A stretch of DNA of 64,000 nt. It comes from Sphingobacterium sp. UBA7855 (GTDB lineage: Bacteria > Bacteroidota > Bacteroidia > Sphingobacteriales > Sphingobacteriaceae). The notes beneath the pieces were generated by a model. The model had not been told where the DNA came from, ran no database searches, and worked only from the letters and a program-made list of their open reading frames with translations. Positions 1-9,069 of this stretch are shown here, one piece after another. Numbering within the stretch: position 1 is the first letter of the stretch; each line of letters starts with the position of its first letter. Position numbers and translations under genes: made by a program. The stretch spans positions 186,001 to 250,000 of the forward strand of contig DLST01000002.1 of assembly GCA_002500745.1 (NCBI GenBank). Reading direction: 5' to 3'.

Positions 1-744
1 GATCAGTGGTCAGCAGCTCAGTCGGTTGTAGCAGCTCAAGATACGGTTTGGATTTCGAAAGAAAATAAAAATCCCCGCAGTATAATCTTGGATCTACCCG
101 ATGGATCGCATGTACGCTTGTTTGCTCAAAGTAAGATTCGCTATGTGAAAAATTTTGCTGAACATGCCCGCGATATAGAACTTCTTGGTAAAGCATACTT
201 CGATGTTGTTTCAGATCCAAATCGTCCATTTTCGGTACTTGCCAATGGCACTAAAACGACAGCGCTCGGTACATCCTTTACGATTAATACCAAATTGAAG
301 CATCAATCTGTGACTGTTGCATTGCATACAGGAAAGGTGCTTGTGTCGTCCCTAAGCGATCACTTCAAACACGTGTTTCTGGATGGTCCGGGTCAAAAGC
401 TGACGGTTGATTCACGAGGTGCAACAAGAATTGAAGCCGTCAATAAAAAACAGCCATTGAACATGCCTGATCTGTCTGCCCCGGATTTATTAAATCTTAA
501 AAATACACCGATGCCTGCTGTGTTACAGGCTTTAGAAATAGCATTCAAGGAGCAGATTCATTTGGGGGACAAGGGGATAGCGGCTATTCACTATACGGGT
601 GAGATTGATGTACAGAAAAATTCCTTGAAAGATATCTTGACAACAATCTGCTTAATCAATGAATTGCGCTTTGTTGCCAATGCGGACGGCAGCTACACGC
701 TTTACAAGCAGGAAAACACGACTACCGAACATCTAAATAATTAA
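1..744 (+). CDS. FecR-family anti-sigma factor, 5'-truncated by window edge
   Basis: The reading frame is open from base 1, so the gene begins upstream; 247 residues are visible. A TTG at 88 is internal, not a start. The visible part has the FecR domain (LPDGSHVRL, then AYFDVVSDPNRPF and LGTSFTI) followed by a C-terminal DUF4974-like domain from about residue 165 to 240. The N-terminal sigma-binding part and the membrane segment lie outside the window. FecR proteins relay substrate binding by a SusC-type receptor to an ECF sigma factor. The susC-like gene starts 5 bp downstream, so the pair is very probably one transcript. The sigma factor gene is probably just upstream of the window (inference). 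Confidence 0.9.
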   Translation, partial: DQWSAAQSVVAAQDTVWISKENKNPRSIILDLPDGSHVRLFAQSKIRYVKNFAEHARDIELLGKAYFDVVSDPNRPFSVLANGTKTTALGTSFTINTKLKHQSVTVALHTGKVLVSSLSDHFKHVFLDGPGQKLTVDSRGATRIEAVNKKQPLNMPDLSAPDLLNLKNTPMPAVLQALEIAFKEQIHLGDKGIAAIHYTGEIDVQKNSLKDILTTICLINELRFVANADGSYTLYKQENTTTEHLNN

Positions 745-749
745 CAAAT

Positions 750-3700
750 ATGCTCAGAAAAACAAATCCACAAAAAAGGAATCTGCTTATTTTTGCATTG
801 CTTACAGCTGGACTAACCCAAGTTCATGCACAACAGCAACAGGTGAAAGGCGCTGTTCAAAATGAAAAGGGCGAGTTCCTCCCCGGTGTCAGCGTGAAAG
901 CCATTCCGGTCAATGGAGGCGCTAGTGTGACCACCAGCACAAATAGTCAGGGACTATTCCATTTTCAGAATTTGGTGGAACATGCTGGTTATCAATTTGT
1001 GTTTTCGGCTGTTGGATTTCAGTCCGATACGCTTTCGGGTTATGTCATAGAGGCAAGAAAACCTTTGTCGTTGAGTGTGAAGCTTCAGCAGAGTGCCGTT
1101 AAACTGGATGAGGTCGTCATTGGTTATGGTCGTGTGTCCAGAAAAGATCTGACAAGCTCGATCACAAGCATTAAAGCGGAAGATGCTAATGTCGGTGTAT
1201 TTACCTCACCAGCACAGATGCTACAGGGAAAGGTTGCCGGCCTGACGATTTCAACCAATAACAGTAATCCCAATGCGACGCCTTCCGTTAGTCTCCGAGG
1301 AGCTTCAACGTTACGTAGTGGTGAAGCGATGGAACCCTACTATGTGATCGATGGGGTCCCGGGTGCATCGCTGGCTTTGGTAGCGCCCGATGATATTGCG
1401 TCTATTGACGTGCTTCGCGATGCCTCAGCGACCGCAATTTATGGTTCAAAAGCGGCCAATGGCGTTATTATCGTTACAACGAAGCGTGGAAAATCAGGGC
1501 AGACCAATATCAATTACAACGGCTATTTGGCGATCGATAAAGTGGCTAAGCATTATGAGATGATGAATGCGGCGCAATACCGGTCTTATGTCAATGATAA
1601 TGGATTTTCGATGGAACCAACGGACGACTTAGGGGCAGATACCGATTGGCAAAGAGCTGTGGAGCGGACAGGGATATCGAACAACCATAATATATCCATT
1701 CTTGGAGGTGCAGAAAAAACACAGTATAGCATCAGTCTCAATACCATCAAAAACAATGGGGTTATCAAAGGGACTGATATGGGGCGGCAGATTGCTCGAG
1801 CGTTTTTGCAGACCAAGGCGCTGAATGACCGGCTGACGGCTTCTTTCAATGTCAACGCAAGTATCACCAAGCAGAATGATGTGCTTGCTTTGGATCAGGG
1901 ACTCAGCGTGTATGATGCGATGTACTATTACCTGCCTGTATCGCCGGTCCGAAATACCGATGGTTCCTGGTTTGAAAAAGCCGATCGTTCGCAATATGCC
2001 AATCCACTTTCCTTAATTGAAGAGAATACAAATTTTTCTAAAACTAAGGTGCTCCAGGCGCATGCAAAACTGGGCTATGAGATCTTGCCCGGGTTAACCT
2101 ATAATATTGATCTTTCGCTGCAAAATAGGCAGTTTAACAATGCACAGTACTACTCGATGTTTTCGATGGCAGGACGTGGTCAGAATGGCAAATCTATCCG
2201 TGCCGCTGTAGAAGATGAACGGAAAGTGATGGAAATGAACCTGAGTTATGAAAAGACATTCGCCGGAAAACATAAGGTAGCTGCACTGGCAGGTTATTCA
2301 TGGGAGGAGAACAACAATAACGATGGTTTTCAATTGACGACTTCCGATTATTACAGTGACGATTTGAGTTATTATAATCCGGGTATGGCCAATGTAGTTG
2401 ATTTGTTGGGCTTTGGGAACTATTATCTTTCCACCTTGCGTATGATATCTGTTTATGGTCGTGTGAATTATGCCTATAATAACAAGTATCTCCTACAGGC
2501 GACGGTAAGACGCGACGGTTCCTCGGCTTTCGGAACCAACAATCGTTGGGCGACATTTCCTTCGGTGTCTGCAGCGTGGCGCCTTTCGGAGGAACCATTC
2601 ATCCGTGAAACCGGAATTTTTGATGACTTAAAGCTGCGTGCGGGGTTCGGGGTGAGTGGCAACTCATTGGGCTTTGATGCATTTACAGCGCAGTCTGTAC
2701 GTGGTGCCTCATCCAAGTTTTTCGATTATGTAAGTGCCGATGGTCAGGTAAGCCCATTACGTACTTTGATGGTGCTGCGCAATAGCAATCCGAACCTCAA
2801 ATGGGAAACAACCAGTATGATTAATCTAGGCCTGGATTTCGGATTTCTAAAAAATCGCCTGACAGGGTCTTTGGAGGTCTATAAAAAGAAAACGAGTGAC
2901 TTGATTTATGATTATCAGGTAAGCAAATCGAAATATATTTATCCAACGCTGACTGCCAATGTTGGTGAAATAGAGAATAAGGGGATTGAACTGAGTCTGA
3001 ATGCAAATGCCATTGATAAAGAGGATTTCAAATGGAATACCGGATTGGTACTGTCCCACAATACCAATAAGGTGGTGAGCATTGCCAACGAGCAGTTTAC
3101 GCAGGATTATATCGAATTGTCGGATCTGGGTGGGGCTGGGCAGACCAATGTTTTTCAGCAGAGGCTGACACCGGGAGCACCTATAGGTCAGTTTTATACC
3201 TGGGAATGGGCAGGCTACAACGATGAAGGGGTGTCGGTATTCTATACCCGAGATGAGAAAACGGGCGAGCGTACAGGCGAAACAACCACAACACCACAGA
3301 AGAAAGATCAGGCTGTGACGGGAAGTCCACAGCCCAAGTTGACACTGGGTTGGAACAATAGCTTTTCGTATAAGAATTTTTCTTTAACCGCAATGTTCCA
3401 AGGTGCTTTTGGACAGAAAATTATGAACGCTACCCGAGCGCGCCATTCAAACGTTGTTGGTAATGCTGGGCAGAAAAACGTACTTGCCAGCGTTGTGGAA
3501 ACCGAGCGCATGACGGATATAAATGCACATTACCTATCGGACCGTTACCTGGAGAATGGAAGCTATCTGCGTTTGGCTTATGTTACGTTGGCCTATACGA
3601 TACCGATGAAAAATATACCGATTAAAAACCTAAGAGTATATGCAACGATGAACAACGTATTTGTATTGACGAAATATAAAGGTATTGATCCCGAGGTGGG

Positions 3701-3788
3701 ATTGGGAGGGCTAACTCCGGGAATTGATAACCGCCAGACCTACCCACGGACGCGAACGTTTATGTTTGGCCTTAACTTTAATTTATAA
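750..3788 (+). CDS. SusC/RagA-family TonB-linked outer membrane receptor
   Basis: 1012 residues, usual for SusC proteins. A signal peptide ends near VHAQ at residue 28. A CarboxypepD-reg-like domain follows (about 30-115), then the plug with the SusC hallmark YVIDGVPG and IDVLRDASATAIYG, and a long beta-barrel. The start ATG follows the fecR stop by 5 bp. Such proteins form the TonB-energised outer membrane pore under a SusD lid. The partner susD gene follows after a 94-bp gap. The substrate is unknown: no glycoside hydrolase is adjacent, and the only enzyme in the unit is a phosphatase. Confidence 0.95.
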   Translation: MLRKTNPQKRNLLIFALLTAGLTQVHAQQQQVKGAVQNEKGEFLPGVSVKAIPVNGGASVTTSTNSQGLFHFQNLVEHAGYQFVFSAVGFQSDTLSGYVIEARKPLSLSVKLQQSAVKLDEVVIGYGRVSRKDLTSSITSIKAEDANVGVFTSPAQMLQGKVAGLTISTNNSNPNATPSVSLRGASTLRSGEAMEPYYVIDGVPGASLALVAPDDIASIDVLRDASATAIYGSKAANGVIIVTTKRGKSGQTNINYNGYLAIDKVAKHYEMMNAAQYRSYVNDNGFSMEPTDDLGADTDWQRAVERTGISNNHNISILGGAEKTQYSISLNTIKNNGVIKGTDMGRQIARAFLQTKALNDRLTASFNVNASITKQNDVLALDQGLSVYDAMYYYLPVSPVRNTDGSWFEKADRSQYANPLSLIEENTNFSKTKVLQAHAKLGYEILPGLTYNIDLSLQNRQFNNAQYYSMFSMAGRGQNGKSIRAAVEDERKVMEMNLSYEKTFAGKHKVAALAGYSWEENNNNDGFQLTTSDYYSDDLSYYNPGMANVVDLLGFGNYYLSTLRMISVYGRVNYAYNNKYLLQATVRRDGSSAFGTNNRWATFPSVSAAWRLSEEPFIRETGIFDDLKLRAGFGVSGNSLGFDAFTAQSVRGASSKFFDYVSADGQVSPLRTLMVLRNSNPNLKWETTSMINLGLDFGFLKNRLTGSLEVYKKKTSDLIYDYQVSKSKYIYPTLTANVGEIENKGIELSLNANAIDKEDFKWNTGLVLSHNTNKVVSIANEQFTQDYIELSDLGGAGQTNVFQQRLTPGAPIGQFYTWEWAGYNDEGVSVFYTRDEKTGERTGETTTTPQKKDQAVTGSPQPKLTLGWNNSFSYKNFSLTAMFQGAFGQKIMNATRARHSNVVGNAGQKNVLASVVETERMTDINAHYLSDRYLENGSYLRLAYVTLAYTIPMKNIPIKNLRVYATMNNVFVLTKYKGIDPEVGLGGLTPGIDNRQTYPRTRTFMFGLNFNL

Positions 3789-3882
3789 GACAGATCTGTG
3801 GGATGGAAAACTTCTTATCGAAACAATCCTGTTGACATAAATGGAGCATGCCACATGGCCTATAGAACAAGAACTAATTTAT

Positions 3883-5532
3883 ATGAAACCAACACTATTA
3901 ATTCGTTTATTAACCTTATCAGCATTGAGTTTTTCGCTGGGATCTTGTACCGATCTGGATGTTGATATAAAATCACAACTGACGGAATTTCCGGATTCGG
4001 AACGTGCAGCCGAGGCAATTCTTGCCGATGTATATGCCGCCTATCGTGGCGCAATGGGGCGCGATCATTGGATGGTCCAAACACTCTCGGCAGTTGAAGC
4101 AGTGAGTGTTTCCATGGGTACAGACTGGTTTGATGGCGGTCGATACCGCGAATTCCATCTGCACAATTGGAACGCAGACAACGGCCTCTTACCAAGTATC
4201 TGGAACGATGCTTCCACTGGAATCACCTTAGCCAATAATGCCATTGCATTATTCGGGGAAGATAAAGAAAAGCTGACGGCACCTGCCCGCGCAATCCGTG
4301 CTTATTATTATTTTATACTGATGGATAATTTTGGCGCCGCACCGTTGATCACAGGGCCTGTTGATGCTGTCCCCGCACGTTCAAGCCGTGCTGAAATTTG
4401 CCGTTTTATTGAGGCCGAATTGCTTGCGGTGAAGGATTTGTTACCGACCACGGTTTCTGTAGCAACCTATGGAAAAGCAACGAAATATATGGCCGAAGCA
4501 TTGCTGGCTAAGTTGTACCTCAACTGGGCTGTTTATACGGCTACGGACGTAGCCAATTACAATCCAAGTACACAAAATGAAAAATTAAATGATGTGGTTG
4601 CGATGTGCGACCAGATTATTTCCTCAGGACAGTTTAACCTGACAAGCCACAAGTTTATGGCCAAGTTTCGCCCCGATAATGGTTATCAGATAAAGGATTT
4701 TATATTTGCCATACCCTATGATCGTGAAAAACAGCAGGGTATGACTTATTCGCGCTTCTGGATACACCGAAGTGCCCAAAATCAGTTTGCAACATTGCCT
4801 CAAAGTGTTGGGGGGACTTTTCGTGTATTACCAAGCTATTTGGAGAAATTTAATCTGGCAGGCGACGAAAGAAATGCCTCATACATCGGCGGTAAGCAAT
4901 ATTATTGGTCAAATTATACAGAAGATAAGACTCGTCCTTTTCTGATCAGAACTTCCAAACGCGGCATAGATCAGGATTATAATGCTGCGGATGCAGATGC
5001 GCAGTTTGATTGGCAATTGGAGACAACTAAAGAAATTACTTTGCGTTCGGATGGTGCGGCCACGCTGAATGTAGGTAACGACCAAAAGGGACGCTCGATG
5101 GGGTACAGATCCATTAAGTTTTATATGGACGTAGCCGTTACATCAGCCAATCAGCGTAATCAGAGCAATGATGTACCTGTATTTCGCTATGCCGATATCC
5201 TGTTGATGAAAGCGGAGGCTATACTCCGTGGGGCTACCGCGACCAATGGTCAGACCGCACAATCTTTGGTTAATCAGATCCGAGCCTATGTCAATGCACC
5301 TGTACTCACGGCTGCCCCAAGTCTACAGGATGTGTTGGATGAGCGGGCACGTGAGTTTGCTGATGAGTCCTGGCGTAGAAATGACCTGATCCGTTACGGA
5401 AAATTTGAAGATAACTGGGGATTCCGATCGCTGTATCCTGCCGGCATGAGCGAGAAGTTCCGTCGTATTTTCCCTGTACCAACAACTGTATTAAACGTAA
5501 ACACCCACTGGCAACAGAATCCTGGTTATTAA
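3883..5532 (+). CDS. SusD/RagB-family nutrient-binding lipoprotein
   Basis: Outer membrane lipoprotein that caps the SusC pore and binds substrate. I place the start at the ATG at 3883 (549 residues) rather than 3841, because a lipoprotein signal begins there: MKPTLLIRLLTLSALSFSLG then Cys, followed by TDLDV. The C-terminal half carries the SusD signatures YADILLMKAEAILRG and ERAREFADESWRRNDLIRYG. A conserved aromatic and glycine-rich end (PVPTTVLNVNTHWQQNPGY) is also typical. It is the third gene of the fecR-susC-susD-phosphatase unit; the next gene starts 9 bp downstream. Confidence 0.95.
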   Translation: MKPTLLIRLLTLSALSFSLGSCTDLDVDIKSQLTEFPDSERAAEAILADVYAAYRGAMGRDHWMVQTLSAVEAVSVSMGTDWFDGGRYREFHLHNWNADNGLLPSIWNDASTGITLANNAIALFGEDKEKLTAPARAIRAYYYFILMDNFGAAPLITGPVDAVPARSSRAEICRFIEAELLAVKDLLPTTVSVATYGKATKYMAEALLAKLYLNWAVYTATDVANYNPSTQNEKLNDVVAMCDQIISSGQFNLTSHKFMAKFRPDNGYQIKDFIFAIPYDREKQQGMTYSRFWIHRSAQNQFATLPQSVGGTFRVLPSYLEKFNLAGDERNASYIGGKQYYWSNYTEDKTRPFLIRTSKRGIDQDYNAADADAQFDWQLETTKEITLRSDGAATLNVGNDQKGRSMGYRSIKFYMDVAVTSANQRNQSNDVPVFRYADILLMKAEAILRGATATNGQTAQSLVNQIRAYVNAPVLTAAPSLQDVLDERAREFADESWRRNDLIRYGKFEDNWGFRSLYPAGMSEKFRRIFPVPTTVLNVNTHWQQNPGY

Positions 5533-5541
5533 AATCTATTG

Positions 5542-6546
5542 ATGAAACGCAGAACTTTTATGAAAAATTCCCTGGGCACGGCGATTACAGCCGGCCTGGG
5601 CGGAATTACGCTCAGTAGCTTCGGTCTGACAAAACCTACGCAACTTGAAAGCGAAGATATACAACAGCTTTTGAAACCCAGAGATGCCTATGATCTCCAT
5701 TTTATGGCTGTAGGCGACTGGGGACGCAATGGTGCCGACCATCAGTTGGCTGTAGCGGGGCAGATGGGCCAATGGGCCGATCATCATCCCAATGACTTTA
5801 TCATTTCTACCGGTGATAATTTTTACCCTTCCGGAGTGGTCAGTGAATATGATCCCCTGTGGCATTATTCGTTTGAAAATATCTATACCGCATTTTCGCT
5901 GCAATGGGACTGGTATCCCATTTTGGGAAACCACGATTATAAATCAGATCCCGATGCACAGGTACGTTATAGTACGATCAGCAGACGTTGGAAGATGCCT
6001 GCGCGTTATTACAGCAAGACATTTGCGCTTAAGGATGGGAAAAAAGTACTGATGGCCTTTATCGATACTAATCCGATGATTCCTGAATTTTACAGTAACA
6101 GCGAGTATGGGCCACATGTTGCGGGACAGCAACCCGAGAAACAGGTGGCCTGGCTAGATCAGCTACTGGAAAACTCGGATGCCCATTGGAAAATTGTCGT
6201 CGGTCATCATCCCCTGTATACGGCGGGGCCGCGGACGACGAATTACGACACCCTGGCGGTTCGAAAAGTCTTGGAGTCTATCTTTGAAAAGCGGGGAGTA
6301 GATATCTACCTTTCAGGACATGAACATTCGCTGCAGCACTTAAAAGTGGAAGGCAAGAAGTTTCATCAGTTTATCTCCGGGGCAGGATCAGAGGTAACGC
6401 CTGTAAAAACCGATCTGCCGTATAGTCGTTTTGCGAAAGATCAATACGGGTTTTTCTCTTTCTCGATCAGTAGCGAAGAAATAGCTTGTCAGGTTATCAG
6501 CCATGAGGGTATAGAGCTGTATCGGACAGTGCTTGCAAAAGTATAA
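5542..6546 (+). CDS. Secreted purple/tartrate-resistant-type acid phosphatase
   Basis: 334 residues. The start is set at ATG 5542, directly after an in-frame TTG at 5539, giving MKRRTFMKNS, which resembles a twin-arginine signal followed by an Ala/Gly-rich h-region. The calcineurin-like metallophosphoesterase motifs are complete and in ACP5/TRAP order: GDWG (Asp59), GDNFYPSG (Asp92, Tyr95), GNHDY (Asn130, His131), GHHPLYTAG (His222) and SGHEH (His260, His262). Tyr95 is the residue that gives purple acid phosphatases their Fe-Tyr colour. It probably removes phosphate from a substrate handled by the upstream SusCD pair (inference from context). A Tat route would fit loading of the metals in the cytoplasm. 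Confidence 0.9.
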   Translation: MKRRTFMKNSLGTAITAGLGGITLSSFGLTKPTQLESEDIQQLLKPRDAYDLHFMAVGDWGRNGADHQLAVAGQMGQWADHHPNDFIISTGDNFYPSGVVSEYDPLWHYSFENIYTAFSLQWDWYPILGNHDYKSDPDAQVRYSTISRRWKMPARYYSKTFALKDGKKVLMAFIDTNPMIPEFYSNSEYGPHVAGQQPEKQVAWLDQLLENSDAHWKIVVGHHPLYTAGPRTTNYDTLAVRKVLESIFEKRGVDIYLSGHEHSLQHLKVEGKKFHQFISGAGSEVTPVKTDLPYSRFAKDQYGFFSFSISSEEIACQVISHEGIELYRTVLAKV

Positions 6547-6576
6547 AGTCAGAGGGCAGGCGGTATGGAGCAGATT

Positions 6577-6748
6577 CGTACCTGCTTCGTACCTTATTCG
6601 GATGCGATACAGATATTGTACAGGTGCTGTACAGCTATCGTACAGACCCTGAACAGGAATTACCTGTTCGGGATTTGGTCAATAATGATCACCAGATTGT
6701 TGAGCTCCGAAGGTGGTCCGAACACAGTACGAGCACAACCCGAATACA
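6577..6748 (+). repeat. Intergenic block of 11-bp-periodic degenerate repeats
   Basis: The space from 6547 to 6847 has no credible gene. It holds three short tandem series, each with an exact 11-bp step: CGTACCTGCTT/CGTACCTTATT at 6577-6598; five units with core GTACAG (GATACAGATAT, TGTACAGGTGC, TGTACAGCTAT, CGTACAGACCC, TGAACAGGAAT) at 6606-6660; and GTCCGAACACA/GTACGAGCACA/ACCCGAATACA at 6716-6748. A short palindrome (GAACAGG-5-CCTGTTC) lies at 6651-6669. A second block with the same 11-bp period but different sequence is at 56575-56607. Function unknown. Confidence 0.65.
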
Positions 6749-6796
6749 TTGGCGCTCGAGGTAAAAAAAACAGATTAACCTGGGTTAAAAAAGAAA

Positions 6797-6833
6797 CATT
6801 CCTCTGACGCATTTTTTGCGCGTCAGAGGAATG
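6797..6833 (-). terminator. Rho-independent terminator for the heme oxygenase transcript
   Basis: Perfect 14-bp inverted repeat (6797-6810 with 6820-6833) around a 9-nt loop. Read on the minus strand it is followed by TTTCTTTTTT. It sits 14 bp after the stop of the 44-residue membrane protein gene. Confidence 0.85.
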
Positions 6834-6847
6834 CTTCACACGTTGTG

Positions 6848-6982
6848 TTAAATAGATATGCTGCAGGACTTCGCTGCGAAAAAGAATACAGCGAGCCATA
6901 CGAGTCCTTTAGCCAGAAAGAAGAGAAATGCTCCAATTCCGGCACGCTTAAGCCATTTTGATTTGTTGTTTTTTTGCTCCAT
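6848..6982 (-). CDS. 44-residue single-pass membrane micro-protein
   Basis: Short gene read from the minus strand: ATG at 6982, stop TAA at 6848. The product starts MEQKNNKSKWLKRAGIGA and continues FLFFLAKGLVWLAVFFFAA-KSCSISI. It therefore has a basic, hydrophilic N-terminus and one strongly hydrophobic segment of about 22 residues with an embedded Lys-Gly, ending in a short tail with one Cys. It begins 29 bp after the heme oxygenase stop and is followed at once by a strong terminator, so the two genes are almost certainly cotranscribed. The base composition and the clean gene-terminator layout argue that it is real. Function unknown; a membrane anchor or regulator linked to heme breakdown is a guess. 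Confidence 0.7.
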   Translation of the reverse strand: MEQKNNKSKWLKRAGIGAFLFFLAKGLVWLAVFFFAAKSCSISI

Positions 6983-7011
6983 CTAAGGAAATAAACACCG
7001 GTGCACTTATT

Positions 7012-7575
7012 TTAGTTTGCACTAGCAATAGGAGTGAATACTTCGCCAAAGTTATAAAAAGTTTGGTTTGCAATCTCTACTGCGCGATCATAAGTGGCAG
7101 GATCTTCTGAATATTTGTTTAATACCGCTGTAAATCCAGCCCACATCATACGGCTATTTTCGCCATAACCTTCGAAGAAAGAAGTTCCTTTGGTAACGCC
7201 ATATTTGTTGAGCATCTGCACGATATACGGACCACCCATGATGGAACCTTCCAAAACATATAATGATGCAAGTGCTTCTTGTATATTTGCTACAGCTGGA
7301 GCATTTGCTTCCGGCAAGTTATCTACGTTACCACCCAAAGCTTCGATATCGCTTTTGATGTAAGATGAGTTGCGGCGTTCGGCCAAATCGGGCAATACTT
7401 CTGCGGTTACAAAAGGAGCGATGCTATCTTCTACGGCGCGGAAATAAGCATAAAAGCCTTTCAATACTTCTGCGTAATCTGCTTCAGAACGAATATTTTT
7501 CAATTGGCGCACGATCGTTCCTTCTACGTTTTGGTGAGCTGCGTGCGTTTGCTCTTTGATATGTTGACTTAACAT
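7012..7575 (-). CDS. Heme oxygenase (biliverdin-producing)
   Basis: 187 residues from the ATG at 7575; an upstream in-frame start would add 11 residues but would overlap the operator at 7586-7608. Heme oxygenase cleaves heme to biliverdin, CO and Fe2+ in the cytoplasm. The proximal-helix pattern KEQTHAAHQNVE places the heme-ligand histidine at His14. The distal helix carries LEGSIMGG, matching the glycine-rich distal motif of the family. Length fits bacterial HemO/HmuO. It is first of a two-gene unit with the 44-residue membrane protein. It lies in the heme uptake locus and so probably releases iron from imported heme. A bacteriophytochrome role is less likely, because no phytochrome gene is nearby. 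Confidence 0.9.
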   Translation of the reverse strand: MLSQHIKEQTHAAHQNVEGTIVRQLKNIRSEADYAEVLKGFYAYFRAVEDSIAPFVTAEVLPDLAERRNSSYIKSDIEALGGNVDNLPEANAPAVANIQEALASLYVLEGSIMGGPYIVQMLNKYGVTKGTSFFEGYGENSRMMWAGFTAVLNKYSEDPATYDRAVEIANQTFYNFGEVFTPIASAN

Positions 7576-7585
7576 GTTCTTATTT

Positions 7586-7608
7586 TTATTTATAACGATT
7601 CTATACAA
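7586..7608. promoter_or_regulatory. Fur-like operator upstream of heme oxygenase
   Basis: 23-bp site matching 18 of 22 defined positions of the palindrome TTATTTAGAAT, one base, ATTCTAAATAA derived from the sites in this locus. It lies 10 bp upstream of the start codon. A perfect -7 element for Bacteroidota (TAAATTTG on the minus strand) is at 7628-7635. Confidence 0.55.
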
Positions 7609-7716
7609 AGATTCGTATTTATTTCCACAAATTTATGCTGTTTTCTGCTTTATCATCTATGAAAAATGGTTTTAATTTAAACATAAGTATGACAAAGTCC
7701 AGCTGCAATAAGTTTC

Positions 7717-8964
7717 TTACTTTAATCTAAAATTTGTTTTAAGTAGCAAATTTTCGTCTGCTGGCAACGGAAAATAAGTAACAGACGAAATTGCTGTGCG
7801 GTTTTCGTCTTTTGTAATGTCCTTTAGCGCTGCTGCAAGCCAGGCTTCCTTTGGATCCCCGGGATGGCGGGAGGTTTCTACCGGAGCTAAGGCCAGGTCG
7901 ACGGGTATGCCATCAAAATAATCACACCAGCCATTGGCATTCCGGATGAGAAATGAAGCCAGGTATACATCGAAATCTCCTATTTGGACTGAAAAAAAAC
8001 CTACGGGTTTGCCAAAAGTCTGCTGACCAATCAGGCGTATCGGAATATAAGGTTTGAAGCTGCTGATCAGTAATTCACTTGACGAAGCCGTGCGTTCAGA
8101 TACAATGCATGACAGCTGCTGTAGTGAATTGAAATGTCCCTTTTTGATAAAGTAATGCGTATTGGCTTTTTCACTATAATCCACATCAGCCATTGTCGCA
8201 AGGCGTCCTTTGTATTGAACCACTTTGCCACTGGCATCCAGATAGGGTTGTTTAAGGAGTAGTTTTGCTTTGCCTTGCTGTACATTCGGATGAAATTGCT
8301 CGCTAAACATCACTTTTTTATCCAGTCTGGCTGGGCTAATGAGGTTGGCTAAATATTCTGCGGTCTCCACATAACCTCCACCGTTATGACGTAGATCGAG
8401 GATGAGATGTGTAACTTGTTTTTGCGCCAGTTCGGCTGCAAGTTGATCCAGTTCAGCCTTCACTGTCTGGAGCTGGGGAAAGGAGGGAATATAAACATAA
8501 GCAATCCGTTTGTTTCCCGCAGACCAGTAGGACAGGTGTGTAGCATACCTGTAAGGTGTTTCTATGCTGGCCATGTGACCACTACTTTTCTTGTCGTTAC
8601 GACGACGCTCCAAATATGAATATTTGGGTTTATTGGGGATGGTCGACAATTCGTAAGGTCTATCTTTCTTGTGCAAAGCGTATTGGCTGAGGGCAAAAAG
8701 TGCCCGCTCATAAGCCGTTTGCTCGGGGTCTATCTGTGCATATTTCGTCCGCGGATCAAAAGTTGTATATGAAGGGAGAGATTCCTGCCAGCGGTATAGC
8801 TGTTTGGCATACAGGTAGATTGAGTCGAGAGTCAATTCTTTTTTTGTTCCTGTTTTTGGACTAATAAATTCATCGGGCAGAGTTGTTGTTTTACTGCCGT
8901 TCTGACAAGCTGTTATAGCAGTTATTGTCGCTAATAAACCAACTATTTGGCGGATTCGACTCAT
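7717..8964 (-). CDS. S41-family (tail-specific protease-like) lipoprotein
   Basis: 415 residues with a lipoprotein signal ending AITAC (Cys20). The S41 core is recognisable: YIPSF strand, LILDLRHNGGG (about 187-197), then RTASSSE with the expected nucleophile Ser294, and QTFGKPVG with Lys319. The 25-residue Ser-Lys spacing equals that of C-terminal processing peptidases. No PDZ domain is evident, so it resembles the periplasmic S41 lipoproteins of Bacteroidota rather than CtpA. It sits alone between the heme oxygenase and the peroxidase genes, with about 200 bp upstream. A role in hemoprotein breakdown is possible but rests only on location. Confidence 0.8.
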   Translation of the reverse strand: MSRIRQIVGLLATITAITACQNGSKTTTLPDEFISPKTGTKKELTLDSIYLYAKQLYRWQESLPSYTTFDPRTKYAQIDPEQTAYERALFALSQYALHKKDRPYELSTIPNKPKYSYLERRRNDKKSSGHMASIETPYRYATHLSYWSAGNKRIAYVYIPSFPQLQTVKAELDQLAAELAQKQVTHLILDLRHNGGGYVETAEYLANLISPARLDKKVMFSEQFHPNVQQGKAKLLLKQPYLDASGKVVQYKGRLATMADVDYSEKANTHYFIKKGHFNSLQQLSCIVSERTASSSELLISSFKPYIPIRLIGQQTFGKPVGFFSVQIGDFDVYLASFLIRNANGWCDYFDGIPVDLALAPVETSRHPGDPKEAWLAAALKDITKDENRTAISSVTYFPLPADENLLLKTNFRLK

Positions 8965-9069
8965 TATTTGATGCGCATTTTGTTCCCCATCCTTGTAGTT
9001 GATTCGCTACAAAATGGATAATTATCTGAAATTTAATACTTTTTTACTTTTTTATTTAATATAAAAGCC

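Noticed and set aside
2194..2716. Minus-strand open frames of 80-134 codons inside the susC-like gene
   Set aside because: They lie opposite a strongly conserved receptor, have no family match and no start context; they are shadows of its codon pattern.
6565..6807. 80-codon plus-strand frame in the repeat block
   Set aside because: Its sequence is made of the 11-bp repeats and a terminator arm, with no protein-like pattern.
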